DNA of 64,000 bases. It comes from an uncultured Pelagibacteraceae bacterium. Its GTDB lineage: Bacteria > Pseudomonadota > Alphaproteobacteria > Pelagibacterales > Pelagibacteraceae. The stretch is taken from contig CACDMX010000004.1 of the NCBI GenBank assembly GCA_902554035.1, positions 1-64,000 on the forward strand, given 5' to 3'. Within the stretch, counting starts at the first letter, position 1, and every line of letters begins with the position of its first letter. This document shows positions 19,360 to 28,636 of this stretch, piece after piece. The notes beneath the pieces were generated by a model. The model had not been told where the DNA came from. It worked only from the letters and a program-made list of their open reading frames with translations, and made no database searches. The translations under genes and the position numbers were made by a program.

Positions 19360-19901
19360 CTTATAGTGCTTACAGGCAATGCATCCATCCTGCTCATAAC
19401 AAAAGATATTGAAACAAAAGCAATTATTAAAAAAGATAGTATGATTATACCAAAAGCTTTAAGATTAGATTTTAAATTAAGCGTTTGTTTCGCTGAAATA
19501 ATTAAACCAGCAAAAATCCAAAATTGAGTAATAAAAATTACAGGTATGATAAGATCTGGTGTCACAGCAAAAAATCTTAATATACCTGGTGCATGCGCAT
19601 AACCAACACCTATAAGAACTTTTTTAAAAGGTATTTTATTGTCTTTATCTGGAAATAATTTAGCTCCAATAACATAAATTAAAATACCCCAAACAAACCA
19701 TGTAAATATAGCAGTTAAACCTGATAAACCTATTGCAGTTTTAATTATTGTATTCGCAGCAACAGCTCCAGCAACTCCATCTAAAATCATTATTAATCCA
19801 GCAAAATATATAGCAGCTTCTCCAAAATTATTGTTATCTTTATATAAATTCTTATCTAGTTTTAGTGAACGAAATATTATATTTAAAAATTCTCCAAACA
19901 T
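19356..19901 (-). CDS. Yip1-domain family membrane protein
   Basis: 181-aa integral membrane protein with about five hydrophobic segments. The arrangement, a short amphipathic N-terminus (MFGEFLNIIFRSLKLDKNLY) followed by membrane spans with YVIGAKLF and GVGYAHAPGILRFFA, fits the bacterial YIP1 family (PF04893). The role of such proteins in bacteria is unclear. It follows the alpha/beta hydrolase gene by one base on the same strand and probably shares its transcript. Confidence 0.7.
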   Translation of the reverse strand: MFGEFLNIIFRSLKLDKNLYKDNNNFGEAAIYFAGLIMILDGVAGAVAANTIIKTAIGLSGLTAIFTWFVWGILIYVIGAKLFPDKDNKIPFKKVLIGVGYAHAPGILRFFAVTPDLIIPVIFITQFWIFAGLIISAKQTLNLKSNLKAFGIIILSFLIIAFVSISFVMSRMDALPVSTIS

Positions 19902-19902
19902 T

Positions 19903-20562
19903 TTAAAATAGTGTAGTTTCCTTTTTTATATATTTGTCCAAAGTTTTGATTAGACTTTCCTCAGATTTTGTAAAAAAATGATTAGCATCACTTACTGATT
20001 GAAAGTCAACTTTAATTCCTTTTTGAGCGCTTAATCTTTTGTCTAATTCATTTATTGAATCAATTGGAACTAATTCATCTTTTTTTCCATAGACCATTAA
20101 CCCTGAAGTAGGACAGGGTGATAAAAATGAAAAGTCATAAACATTTGGTTGAGGCGAAATAGCAATAAATCTATTAATTTCAGGTCTTCTCATAAGTAAT
20201 TGCATTGCTATTAAGGATCCAAAAGAAAAGCCAGATATCCAACATTGAGAGTTGTCAAAATTTTCCTTTTCTAACCAATCTAAAGCAGCCGCAGCATCTG
20301 CTAGCTCACCTTGGCCGTTATCGAAATCTCCATCACTTTTTCCTACACCTCTAAAATTAACTCTACAAACCGAAAAATCATTATCCATAAAAGCATGGAA
20401 TGTTTCTACAACAACTTTATTGTTCATAGTTCCTCCGTACTGAGGATGTGGTTGCAAAACAAGCGCTATCGGAGAAGTTTTCTTTTTACTTTTGAAGTAT
20501 TTGGCTTCAAGTCTACCAGCAGGCCCAGGTATGAATATTTCTACAATTTTATTTTTTTCCAT
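19903..20562 (-). CDS. Alpha/beta hydrolase (COG2945-like)
   Basis: 219-aa cytoplasmic serine hydrolase-like protein. The nucleophile elbow GFSFGS puts Ser at 113; the acid is probably in GKKDELVP and the His in SDANHFF near the C-terminus. The N-terminal LQPHPQYGGTMNNKVV and NFRGVGKSDGDFDNGQGE are typical of the COG2945 group of small hydrolases. Substrate unknown. It is divergent from iscR across a 147-bp gap that contains the IscR-box promoter. Confidence 0.82.
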   Translation of the reverse strand: MEKNKIVEIFIPGPAGRLEAKYFKSKKKTSPIALVLQPHPQYGGTMNNKVVVETFHAFMDNDFSVCRVNFRGVGKSDGDFDNGQGELADAAAALDWLEKENFDNSQCWISGFSFGSLIAMQLLMRRPEINRFIAISPQPNVYDFSFLSPCPTSGLMVYGKKDELVPIDSINELDKRLSAQKGIKVDFQSVSDANHFFTKSEESLIKTLDKYIKKETTLF

Positions 20563-20653
20563 AAATGCAACTGATAATTAATCTCACAAATTTTATTAAT
20601 AAAAAAATTATATCTAGCATAACTGAGCGACAAATTGCTAATTTTAAATTAAG

Positions 20654-20678
20654 AAACTTGACTATTTTAGTATGGTAT
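20654..20678 (+). promoter_or_regulatory. IscR type-1 binding site
   Basis: A 25-base imperfect palindrome matches the E. coli IscR type-1 consensus, as I recall it, at 22 of 25 positions. The core reads CTTGACTATTTTAGT, with the right half ending in GGTAT. It overlaps the -35 element of the iscR-suf promoter and lies 31 bases before the iscR start. In enterobacteria such sites are bound by the [2Fe-2S] form of IscR, giving feedback repression. The gene directly downstream keeps the three-Cys/one-His ligand set, so autoregulation of the suf operon is likely. Confidence 0.7.
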
Positions 20679-20687
20679 ATATATAAA
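20658..20687 (+). promoter_or_regulatory. Promoter of the iscR-suf operon
   Basis: A TTGACT -35 hexamer at 20658-20663 is followed, after 16 to 18 bases depending on the register, by the A+T-only -10 region TATATATAAA (TATATA or TATAAA). It sits in the only sizeable gap before the ten-gene suf operon and overlaps the IscR box. This is the best sigma-70-type promoter in the window. Confidence 0.6.
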
Positions 20688-20709
20688 ATGCTGTAAAATA
20701 TAGGATTTT

Positions 20710-21135
20710 ATGAAACTAACAACAAAAGGTAGATACGCTGTAATGGCTTTAGCAGACATTGCTAAGTTTGAAAGTAATAACCCAGTTTCGCTTAGAGATA
20801 TTTCTCTTAGACAGGGGATATCTTTACTTTATTTAGAACAAATTTTTTCAATGTTAAAAAAAAATCAAATCGTTCAAAGTGTGAGAGGAACAAATGGTGG
20901 TTATAAGTTAGCTAAGAATCCTGAACAAATTAAGATTTCAAATATTTTTTCTGCTGTTCAAGAAAATGTTAAAACAGTTCGTTGTAAAAAAGAGTCTAAA
21001 AAAGGCTGTAATGGTAAATCTGCAAAATGCATAACACACAACTTATGGGACGAGTTGGAAGTACATATAAATGATTTTTTCAGTAAAAAAAATCTCAGTG
21101 ATTTAGTAAAGGGTAAAAATGAAAATAGATTCTAG
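20710..21135 (+). CDS. iscR: IscR-type Rrf2 family transcriptional regulator
   Basis: 141-aa winged-helix regulator. The N-terminal Rrf2 helix-turn-helix starts [18 protein letters not shown], with the wing [12 protein letters not shown] at residues 58-69. Cluster ligands are C92, C100, C107 and H110, matching the Cys3-His pattern of E. coli IscR (C92, C98, C104, H107) with slightly longer spacing. That argues for a [2Fe-2S] sensor rather than an apo-type Rrf2 protein such as NsrR or CymR. Its end overlaps sufB by 17 bases. A good IscR box lies in its own promoter. Confidence 0.88.
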   Translation: MKLTTKGRYAVMALADIAKFESNNPVSLRDISLRQGISLLYLEQIFSMLKKNQIVQSVRGTNGGYKLAKNPEQIKISNIFSAVQENVKTVRCKKESKKGCNGKSAKCITHNLWDELEVHINDFFSKKNLSDLVKGKNENRF

Positions 21136-22579
21136 TCAAATTTCTCGAGAAAAGGAAATTGAAAAATTAAAAAAATATAAATATGGATTTTCTACTGAAA
21201 TAGAAAATATAAAAGCTCCAAAAGGTTTGAGCGAAGAAGTAATAAAGTTTATTTCTAATATGAAAAAAGAACCTCAATGGCTATTAGATTGGCGATTAAA
21301 AGCATACAATAGACTTAAAGCTCTTAAAGAACCAGACTGGCAAAAACCAAAATATCCAAAAATAGATTATCAGGATTTATATTATTATTCAGCTCCAAAA
21401 AGCTTTAAAGAAAAACCTAAAAGTTTAGATGATTTAGACCCAAAATTATTAGAAACTTACAAAAAATTAGGTATTCCTTTGCAGGAACAAAAAAGACTAA
21501 ATAATATAGCTGTAGATGCAGTATTTGACTCAGTTTCTGTTGCCACTACTTTTAAAGATAAATTAACAGAAAAAGGAATAATCTTTTGTTCTATTTCTGA
21601 GGCAATCCAGAAACATCCTGAGCTTGTTAAAAAATATTTAGGATCAGTTATACCGTTGACCGATCACTTTTTTGCAACATTAAACTCAGCAGTATTCACT
21701 GATGGTTCTTTCGTATACGTGCCTCCGGGAGTCAGGTGTCCAATGGAGCTATCTACATATTTTAGAATAAATGCCTCTGATACTGGACAATTTGAAAGAA
21801 CATTAATCATAGCTGACAAAGGAAGCTATGTAAGTTATTTAGAAGGATGCACAGCACCAATGCGTGATGAAAATCAACTTCATGCTGCAAACGTAGAGCT
21901 TGTAGCTTTAGATGATGCGGAAATTAAATATTCTACGGTTCAAAATTGGTATCCAGGAGATAAAGATGGCAAAGGGGGTATTTATAATTTTGTAACTAAG
22001 AGAGGACTGTGTAAAGGTAAAAATTCAAAAATTTCTTGGACACAAGTAGAAACTGGTTCAGCGATTACCTGGAAATATCCAAGTTGCATATTAAAAGGAG
22101 ATAATTCAATAGGTGAATTTTATTCTATAGCTATAACGAATAATCATCAAAAGGCTGATACTGGTACAAAAATGATCCATATAGGAAAAAATACTAGAAG
22201 CAAAATAATTTCTAAAGGAATAAGTGCTGGTTTTTCTGATATGACATATAGAGGCTTAGTTGATATTGCCGCGAAAGCAAACAATTCCAGAAACTATACT
22301 CAATGCGATTCATTACTTATGGGAAACAAATGTGGCGCTCACACAGTTCCTTATATTAAAAATAAGAATTCCGAGTCAAATTTAGCTCATGAAGCAACAA
22401 CGTCAAAAATTAGTGAAGAGCAACTACATTATTGCCAGCAAAGAGGTTTAAATTCTGAAGAAGCCGTAGGACTAATTGTTAATGGTTTTTGTAAAGAGGT
22501 ACTTCAACAATTACCAATGGAATTTGCTGTTGAAGCTCAAAAATTAGTTGGAATTAGTTTAGAAGGGAGTGTTGGTTAA
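21119..22579 (+). CDS. sufB: Fe-S cluster assembly protein SufB
   Basis: Scaffold subunit of the SufBCD complex, 486 aa, the usual length. Family landmarks are [12 protein letters not shown]-like sequence near residue 50, [21 protein letters not shown] near 200, [20 protein letters not shown] near 240 and [12 protein letters not shown] near 400. SufC-binding and scaffold regions seem complete. The start lies inside iscR, preceded by an AAGGG element. Followed immediately by sufC. Confidence 0.96.
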   Translation: MKIDSSQISREKEIEKLKKYKYGFSTEIENIKAPKGLSEEVIKFISNMKKEPQWLLDWRLKAYNRLKALKEPDWQKPKYPKIDYQDLYYYSAPKSFKEKPKSLDDLDPKLLETYKKLGIPLQEQKRLNNIAVDAVFDSVSVATTFKDKLTEKGIIFCSISEAIQKHPELVKKYLGSVIPLTDHFFATLNSAVFTDGSFVYVPPGVRCPMELSTYFRINASDTGQFERTLIIADKGSYVSYLEGCTAPMRDENQLHAANVELVALDDAEIKYSTVQNWYPGDKDGKGGIYNFVTKRGLCKGKNSKISWTQVETGSAITWKYPSCILKGDNSIGEFYSIAITNNHQKADTGTKMIHIGKNTRSKIISKGISAGFSDMTYRGLVDIAAKANNSRNYTQCDSLLMGNKCGAHTVPYIKNKNSESNLAHEATTSKISEEQLHYCQQRGLNSEEAVGLIVNGFCKEVLQQLPMEFAVEAQKLVGISLEGSVG

Positions 22580-23314
22580 GTGCTTAAAATTAATAATCTT
22601 AAAGCAAAAGTTGAGGAAAAGTCTATCCTAAATGGTTTTACGCTAAACATAAACCCCGGAGAAGTTCATGCAATTATGGGACCAAATGGATCTGGCAAAA
22701 GCACTTTATCAAATATTTTATCGGGAAAAAAAGGTTATGATGTATCCGGAGAAATATTATTTGAAAACTCTGATTTATTCTCCCTAGAAACAGAGGAAAG
22801 AGCGCACAAAGGTATTTTTTTAGCTTTTCAATACCCATTAGAAATACCGGGTGTGAACACAAGTGTTTTTTTAAAAACCTCTTTAAACGCAATTAGAAAA
22901 GCCAGAGGTGAAAAAGAATTAGATGCATTAGAATTTCTAAAATTAGTTAAACAAAAATCAAAAGACCTTAAATTTGACGAAGAAAAACTTAATAGACAGC
23001 TCAACGTAGGTTTTTCCGGAGGTGAGAAGAAAAAAAATGAAATTTTGCAAATGTCAATACTTAATCCCAAACTTTCAATATTAGATGAAACAGATTCAGG
23101 ATTGGATATTGACGCACTCAAGATTGTTGCAAATGGAGTTAATTCTTTAAGGAGAAAAAATAATGCCTTTTTAATTATTACTCATTATCAAAGATTACTT
23201 GATTATATTAAACCAGACCATGTGCATGTTTTAATGAATGGAAAAATAATTAAATCAGGAGGTCCTGAACTTGCATTAGAATTAGAAAAGAAAGGATACG
23301 AAAGTTTTAGCTAA
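22580..23314 (+). CDS. sufC: Fe-S cluster assembly ATPase SufC
   Basis: ABC-type ATPase of SufBCD, 244 aa, cytosolic. Walker A GPNGSGKST is at residues 34-42; the Q-loop is in LAFQYPLEIPGV; the signature is FSGGEKKKNEI, as in SufC proteins; Walker B is LSILDETDSGLD (SufC has D-E-T-D-S-G), and the switch His is in ITHYQRLLDYI. It uses a GTG start placed directly after the sufB stop, the only plausible start given the beginning LKINNLKAKVE. Confidence 0.96.
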   Translation: MLKINNLKAKVEEKSILNGFTLNINPGEVHAIMGPNGSGKSTLSNILSGKKGYDVSGEILFENSDLFSLETEERAHKGIFLAFQYPLEIPGVNTSVFLKTSLNAIRKARGEKELDALEFLKLVKQKSKDLKFDEEKLNRQLNVGFSGGEKKKNEILQMSILNPKLSILDETDSGLDIDALKIVANGVNSLRRKNNAFLIITHYQRLLDYIKPDHVHVLMNGKIIKSGGPELALELEKKGYESFS

Positions 23315-24562
23315 ATGGAAGAACAACTTAAAAATGATTTTGAAAAATCTTTTAAAAATTCAAATTTTTCATCAAAAAGTATTAGCCTTAAGAAGGAATT
23401 TTTAAATAAATTTATTAAAGATGGTTTGCCTAATAAAAGCCTAGAGAATTGGAAATTTTCAGACATAAACCAGATTATTAAAAAAGAAATTGGTGATCTA
23501 AGTTTTTATAACGATATATCAACTCCAAATAAAATTGATTCAGCTATTTATCTTAATGGTTTGGAGCAAAATTCAATAGTTTTCATAAATGGAAGAGCTG
23601 AGAAAATAGATTTTCAATTTGAAGAAAAAAACAAAATAGAAATACTTGACGATTTCGAGCTGAATAACAATTATTCAGAAATTAATTCATTAATTGATTT
23701 AAATAGTGCATTTGTAGAGAAAAGTTTTAAAATTCTAATTAAAGAAAATTACTCCCTTAAAAAACCCTTAGTAATTTACCATTATACAAATAAAAAAATT
23801 AAATCAAAAAACATAAATCTTAGATTAAATTTTATTTTAGAAAAAAATAGCTCTTTAAAACTGATAGATGTTTTAAACGATATATCGGAAAAAAATTTTA
23901 TAAATACCTTTTATAGTTTTAAATTAAATCAGGATGCGATATTAAAAAACTATAAAATAGATAATAAAAATAACAATAATATAAAATATTCCTTCACTAA
24001 TATTGAGCATGAAAAAAACAGTTTATCAGAAACATTTATAGTATCCTCTGGTTCTAATTTTAATAAAAATGAGATAAATTGTAATTTGAACGGAAAATAT
24101 GCTTCAGCATTTATCAATGGAATATTTTCTTTAAATAAAAAAAAACATCACGAAATTAGAACCAGTGTAAATCATTTAACTGAGCTTACAAAAAGTTATC
24201 AACTAATAAAAAGTGTTTTGGAAAACGAAGCAAGGGCTGTTTATCAAGGAAAAATATATGTAAATTCTGAAGCTCAAAAAACTGATGGTTATCAACTAAG
24301 TAAAGCAGTTTTACTTGATGAAACAACAGAGTTTAATGCTAAACCTGAGTTAGAAATTTATGCAGATGATGTAAAATGTTCTCATGGTTCTGCATCTGGC
24401 AGTCTTAATGAAAACTCAATATTTTATCTTATGTCCAGAGGACTTAATTATAAAGAAGCTAAAGAACTTTTGATAAAAGGATTTTTATTAGATGTTGTTG
24501 AAAAAATTACGGATAGTGAAATTAAAAATTTAATCAAAAATATTGTTGGTTTAAAAGAATGA
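23315..24562 (+). CDS. sufD: Fe-S cluster assembly protein SufD
   Basis: Partner of SufB in the SufBCD scaffold, 415 aa. The N-terminal helical part is Lys/Asn-rich and poorly conserved; the C-terminal beta-helix carries the typical AVYQGKIYVNSEAQKTDGYQ followed by EIYADDVKCSHGSASG, with the conserved Cys-Ser-His. It starts with no gap after sufC and overlaps sufS by 4 bases. Confidence 0.93.
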   Translation: MEEQLKNDFEKSFKNSNFSSKSISLKKEFLNKFIKDGLPNKSLENWKFSDINQIIKKEIGDLSFYNDISTPNKIDSAIYLNGLEQNSIVFINGRAEKIDFQFEEKNKIEILDDFELNNNYSEINSLIDLNSAFVEKSFKILIKENYSLKKPLVIYHYTNKKIKSKNINLRLNFILEKNSSLKLIDVLNDISEKNFINTFYSFKLNQDAILKNYKIDNKNNNNIKYSFTNIEHEKNSLSETFIVSSGSNFNKNEINCNLNGKYASAFINGIFSLNKKKHHEIRTSVNHLTELTKSYQLIKSVLENEARAVYQGKIYVNSEAQKTDGYQLSKAVLLDETTEFNAKPELEIYADDVKCSHGSASGSLNENSIFYLMSRGLNYKEAKELLIKGFLLDVVEKITDSEIKNLIKNIVGLKE

Positions 24563-25773
24563 AAATAGAAGATATTAAAAAAGAGTTCCCAATATTTAAT
24601 AATAAAGTTCATAATAATGATCTTGTTTATTTAGATAGTGCAAATTCATCTCAAAAACCTCTAGTAGTTATTGATAGAATTTATGATTTTTATACAAAAG
24701 AATTCTCAAATGTAGGAAGAAGTGTTCACTACTTAGCTGTAGCTGCTACAAATTTATATGAAAATACAAGAACTTCTGTTCAAAAATATATTAATGCCAA
24801 AGATAAAAATGAAATTGTATTTACTAAAGGTGCAACAGAGGCAATCAATCTTGTTGCAAGCACTTTTGGACAAAAATATTTGAAAGAAGGCGATGAAGTT
24901 TTGTTAACAGAACTTGAACACCATTCTAATTATGTTCCTTGGCATTATTTAAGAAAATCCAAAGGTATTAAAATTAAGTTTGCAGAAGTTAATGAAGATG
25001 GCGAAGTCACTTTAGAAAGTATTAAAAAAAAAATAACAGATAAAACCAAAATTATAGCAATTACACATCTTTCTAATGTTACAGGGGCTATATTACCTGT
25101 TAAAGAAATTGTTGAACTTGCCCATTCAAAAAATATTCCTGTTTTGATAGATGGATGCCAAAGTGCACCACACTTAAAATTGGATATGCAAGAACTTGAT
25201 TGCGATTTTTATGCAATTTCATGTCATAAAATGTATGGACCAACAGGTTTAGGGATACTATATGCAAAAAAAAAATGGCTCGAGGAATTACCACCATATC
25301 AGGGTGGTGGAGGAATGATAGGTGAAGTTAAAAAAGAAGGTATAACATATGGTGATTTACCAAATAAGTTTGAAGCTGGAACTATGGCAACTGCTCAAGT
25401 GATTGCTTTTAATGAGTCTATTAAATTTTTAAATAAAATAGGAATAGATAATATTGTTAAACATGAAAATGAACTTATAAACTATGGCCAAGAATTACTT
25501 AGAAAAAATAATTCAGTCAAATTAATTGGTAATCCTAAAAACAGAGGAGCAGTTTTATCATTCACAATAGATGGTATTCATCCTCATGATATTGCAACAA
25601 TTTTAGATGAGGATGGGGTAGCTATTAGGGCAGGACATCATTGTTGTCAAATTTTGCATGAAAAATTAGATCTAGTTGCAACTGCAAGGGCATCTTTAGG
25701 CGTTTACAATACTAAAGAAGATCTTGATCAGCTTAACTCTTCAATTAATAAATGTAAAAAAATATTTGAATAA
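24559..25773 (+). CDS. sufS: Cysteine desulfurase SufS
   Basis: Group II PLP-dependent cysteine desulfurase, 404 aa, supplying persulfide sulfur for Fe-S assembly. The PLP lysine is K224 in SCHKMYGPTG; the cofactor region GATEAINLVA is at 91-100 and the His stacking on PLP is in LTELEHHSNYVPW. The active-site Cys is C362 in RAGHHCCQ, matching C364 of E. coli SufS, and the following second Cys is a small difference. Overlaps sufD and abuts sufU, with which it should work. Confidence 0.96.
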   Translation: MKIEDIKKEFPIFNNKVHNNDLVYLDSANSSQKPLVVIDRIYDFYTKEFSNVGRSVHYLAVAATNLYENTRTSVQKYINAKDKNEIVFTKGATEAINLVASTFGQKYLKEGDEVLLTELEHHSNYVPWHYLRKSKGIKIKFAEVNEDGEVTLESIKKKITDKTKIIAITHLSNVTGAILPVKEIVELAHSKNIPVLIDGCQSAPHLKLDMQELDCDFYAISCHKMYGPTGLGILYAKKKWLEELPPYQGGGGMIGEVKKEGITYGDLPNKFEAGTMATAQVIAFNESIKFLNKIGIDNIVKHENELINYGQELLRKNNSVKLIGNPKNRGAVLSFTIDGIHPHDIATILDEDGVAIRAGHHCCQILHEKLDLVATARASLGVYNTKEDLDQLNSSINKCKKIFE

Positions 25774-26247
25774 ATGAATTTAAAAGAACTTTATCAAGAA
25801 ATCATCTTAGATCACGGCAAGAATCCTAGAAATTTAAGAAAGACAGATAATTTTAATAAAGACGCAAAGGGTCACAATCCTTTATGTGGTGACAAAGTTC
25901 ACATTTATCTAAAATTAAATGAAAATAAAAAAGTTGAAGATATATCTTTTGAGGGTCAAGGTTGTGCAATATCTATGGCCTCAGCATCAATAATGACTAG
26001 CTTAGTAAAGGGAAAAGAAGAGAAGGAAGTAAAAGAGATAATCAATGATTTTTTAGAAATGATTAAAGAAAAAGAAAGTTTAAATACAAAACTTTTGGAA
26101 GAGGATGAAAAAATAAAATTAATGTGTTTATCTGGCGTTAAGCAATATCCTATGAGAGTCAAATGTGCCACTTTATCATGGCATACGCTGATCTCGGCTA
26201 TTGATAAATCTCAAAACGAAATTAATATAGAAAGTAAAGAATTTTAA
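25774..26247 (+). CDS. sufU: SufU-type Fe-S/sulfur transfer protein
   Basis: 157-aa IscU-fold protein. The conserved ligands are C38 and D40 in NPLCGD, C64 in GQGCAIS, and C131 in MRVKCATLSW. The roughly 20-residue charged insertion before the last Cys (about residues 85-115) is the mark of SufU as opposed to IscU. SufU is a zinc-dependent sulfurtransferase that takes the persulfide from SufS, which is encoded just before. Stop and next start share a base with sufT. Confidence 0.9.
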   Translation: MNLKELYQEIILDHGKNPRNLRKTDNFNKDAKGHNPLCGDKVHIYLKLNENKKVEDISFEGQGCAISMASASIMTSLVKGKEEKEVKEIINDFLEMIKEKESLNTKLLEEDEKIKLMCLSGVKQYPMRVKCATLSWHTLISAIDKSQNEINIESKEF

Positions 26248-26543
26248 TGAATTTAAAAGATCAAGTAATTACCGAAATTAAAAAAATTTATGATCCAGAA
26301 ATTCCTGTAAATATTTATGAACTGGGTTTAATTTACGATGTTTCTGTTAAAGATAAAGATGTAAGTGTAAAAATGACATTAACAACACCAAACTGTCCTG
26401 TAGCAGAGAGTTTGCCAAAAGAAGTGAAGGATAGTATTATTGCAATTGAAGGTGTTGGAAAGGTAGACCTTGATTTAGTTTGGGATCCTCCTTGGGACAA
26501 ATCTATGATGTCCGAGGCTGCTAAATTAGAATTAAATTTATGA
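26247..26543 (+). CDS. sufT: SufT/MIP18-family Fe-S maturation protein (DUF59)
   Basis: 98-aa DUF59 domain protein. Typical stretches are IYDPEIPVNIYELGLIYDV near residues 13-31 and MTLTTPNCPVAESLP with the conserved Cys near 52. SufT helps Fe-S protein maturation in other bacteria when demand is high. Its place between sufU and sufA, overlapping both by 1 to 4 bases, supports that role here. Confidence 0.9.
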   Translation: MNLKDQVITEIKKIYDPEIPVNIYELGLIYDVSVKDKDVSVKMTLTTPNCPVAESLPKEVKDSIIAIEGVGKVDLDLVWDPPWDKSMMSEAAKLELNL

Positions 26544-26875
26544 CAAAACAGATAATAACTTTAAGCGATAGTGCTGCTGAAAGAATTAAACAATTAATGT
26601 CTTCAGCCAAAGATAATTCTATTGGGGTAAGAATTGGTGTAAAAAGTGGGGGTTGCGCTGGAATGGCATATGTAATGGAATATACTGACAAAACCAATCC
26701 AAGTGATGAGATGATAGAAGAAAAAGGGGTAAAAGTTTTTATTGATGCTTCTGCAGTTATGTACTTATTGGGAACCGAAATGGACTATAAAAAAGGTGAT
26801 TTTTCCTCGTCTTTTGTATTTAAAAACCCTAACGAGAGTGAAAGGTGTGGATGTGGAGAATCTTTTAAGGTATAG
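26540..26875 (+). CDS. sufA: A-type Fe-S carrier protein
   Basis: 111-aa HesB/IscA family carrier. The three ligand cysteines are C39 in SGGCAGMAY and C103 and C105 in ERCGCGESF. Such proteins pass clusters from SufBCD to client enzymes. It overlaps sufT by 4 bases and closes the recognisable part of the suf operon. Naming as SufA rather than ErpA or IscA follows only from context. Confidence 0.9.
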   Translation: MTKQIITLSDSAAERIKQLMSSAKDNSIGVRIGVKSGGCAGMAYVMEYTDKTNPSDEMIEEKGVKVFIDASAVMYLLGTEMDYKKGDFSSSFVFKNPNESERCGCGESFKV

Positions 26876-26883
26876 TTCCTTAC

Positions 26884-27072
26884 ATGAGAGATACTAAACA
26901 TTTAGAAAAACACTCTAATAAAATTGCTGATAGTAAAAAAGAGAAAAATTTATTCAGGACTCTAAGAAAAGAAGTTGAAGCAGGGGCAAACGGAACTTTG
27001 GATTATACTATTAAAGAGGGTATAAATAAAAATAAAATAGCCGACGAAAAAATTTTAAAAAGCAAGAAATAA
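26884..27072 (+). CDS. 62-aa charged protein at the end of the suf operon
   Basis: Starts 8 bases after sufA on the same strand and stops two bases before the convergent glnA. The protein is basic, with no Cys, signal or membrane segment. The central stretch LRKEVEAGANGTLDYTIKEGI looks folded, flanked by Lys-rich ends. I do not recognise a family. Tight spacing suggests co-expression with suf genes. Confidence 0.55.
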   Translation: MRDTKHLEKHSNKIADSKKEKNLFRTLRKEVEAGANGTLDYTIKEGINKNKIADEKILKSKK

Positions 27073-27074
27073 TT

Positions 27075-28481
27075 TTAACAGCTGTAATACATTTCGAACT
27101 CAATTGGATGTGGCGTATGTTCGAAATTATATATTTCTTCAAATTTTAATGCAATATAAGCATCAATTTGATCATCAGTGAAAACGTTTCCTTCCTTAAG
27201 AAAGGCTCTGTCTCTATCTAAACTTTCCATTGCTTCTCTTAAAGATCCGCACACCGTTGGAACTTTTTTAACTTCACTTTCTGATAAAGCATACAAATCT
27301 TTATCAAATGATTTCCCTGGATCAATTTTATTTTTTATTCCATCAAGTCCTGCCATTAACATCGAAGCAAATGTCAAATAAGGGTTTCCAGAAGCGTCAG
27401 GAAATCTTATTTCACATCTTGCACCGTTTTTACTTAGCGTTATTGGAATTCTGCAAGATGCTGATCTATTTCTTGCTGAGTAAGCCAATAAAACTGGTGC
27501 CTCAAAGCCCGGGATTAATCTTTTATAACTGTTTGTAGTTGCATTTGAAAATGCGTTGATTGCCTTAGCATGTTTTAATATACCGCCTATATAATATAAA
27601 GCTGTCTGAGATAAACCAGCATACTTATTTCCTGAAAATACTGGAGTCTTACCTTTCCAAATTGATTGATGAGTATGCATACCAGAACCATTATCACCTT
27701 TCACTGGTTTTGGCATAAAAGTTGCTGTTTTACCAAATGAGTGAGATACCATCTGAACTACGTATTTATATAATTGTACGTTATCTGCTTGATCAACCAA
27801 AGTTCCAAAATACATTCCAAGCTCGTGTTGACTTGGTGCCACCTCATGGTGATGTTTTTCAACTTTTATACCAACATCTCTTAAACCTTTTAGGTATTCA
27901 CTTCTCATATCATGTGCACTATCAACTGGGGGAACGGGAAAATAACCACCTTTGATACCAGGTCTGTGTCCCATGTTTCCATTTTCATATTTTCTTCCGG
28001 AATTATAAGGACCTTCCATGCTATCAATTGAAAAGCTTGTTTCATTCATATCATTTTTAATTCTAACATCATCAAATACAAAAAATTCTGGCTCTGGACC
28101 AAAATAAGCTTTATCTCCTACACCTGATTTTTTTAAATATGCTTCAGCTTTTTTTGCAATACCTCTTGGATCTCTTTCATATGGATTTTTATTAACAGCA
28201 TCTAAAATATCACAAAACAAAATAAGAGTATTATGTGAGGTATATGGATCAACAATTTTTCTGCTTAGATCAGGTTTTAAAATCATATCAGACTCATTTA
28301 TAGCTTTCCAACCAGCTATTGATGATCCATCAAAGAAAACTCCACTATTTAACATATCGCTATCTACGACTGTTTTATCCATTGTTAAGTGTTGTAGTTT
28401 TCCTCTCGGGTCTGTAAATCTAAGATCTACGTAGTCTATTTCTTTATCTTTAATTAGTTTTAAAACTTCATTTGAACTCAT
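27075..28481 (-). CDS. glnA: Glutamine synthetase, type I
   Basis: Ammonia assimilation: ATP-dependent amidation of glutamate; 468 aa, the length of dodecameric GSI-beta. Visible are the Asp50-type substrate motif FDGSSIAGW near residue 50, PEPEFF-like GPEPEFFVFD near 124, KHHHEVAPSQHELG near 208, NGSGMHTHQSIWKG near 265 and RIPITLSKNGARCEIRFPD. The adenylylation loop tyrosine is kept in DKDLYALS, so control by adenylyltransferase is possible. No glnB lies in the window. The 155-bp upstream region holds no motif I can name with confidence. Confidence 0.96.
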   Translation of the reverse strand: MSSNEVLKLIKDKEIDYVDLRFTDPRGKLQHLTMDKTVVDSDMLNSGVFFDGSSIAGWKAINESDMILKPDLSRKIVDPYTSHNTLILFCDILDAVNKNPYERDPRGIAKKAEAYLKKSGVGDKAYFGPEPEFFVFDDVRIKNDMNETSFSIDSMEGPYNSGRKYENGNMGHRPGIKGGYFPVPPVDSAHDMRSEYLKGLRDVGIKVEKHHHEVAPSQHELGMYFGTLVDQADNVQLYKYVVQMVSHSFGKTATFMPKPVKGDNGSGMHTHQSIWKGKTPVFSGNKYAGLSQTALYYIGGILKHAKAINAFSNATTNSYKRLIPGFEAPVLLAYSARNRSASCRIPITLSKNGARCEIRFPDASGNPYLTFASMLMAGLDGIKNKIDPGKSFDKDLYALSESEVKKVPTVCGSLREAMESLDRDRAFLKEGNVFTDDQIDAYIALKFEEIYNFEHTPHPIEFEMYYSC

Positions 28482-28636
28482 ATTTCATCCTTAAATAATT
28501 ATTGATGTGTCTTAATATCAAAAAAATATAGATTAATGTTGTTTATTATTAAGATATCACCTATGCATTTCTTACATATATAAATGGTATTTAATATGAA
28601 ATTATCAATTCACATATTGTTACAATTATTAGTTGC

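Noticed and set aside
22674-23121. Open frames opposite sufC
   Set aside because: They are antisense to a complete ABC ATPase with all motifs; Ser/Phe-rich products are typical of mirrored Lys/Glu-rich coding DNA.
28482-28636. Possible tRNA or NtrC-type site upstream of glnA
   Set aside because: No cloverleaf pairing, no T-loop GTTCRA sequence and no clear paired operator or -24/-12 element could be found.
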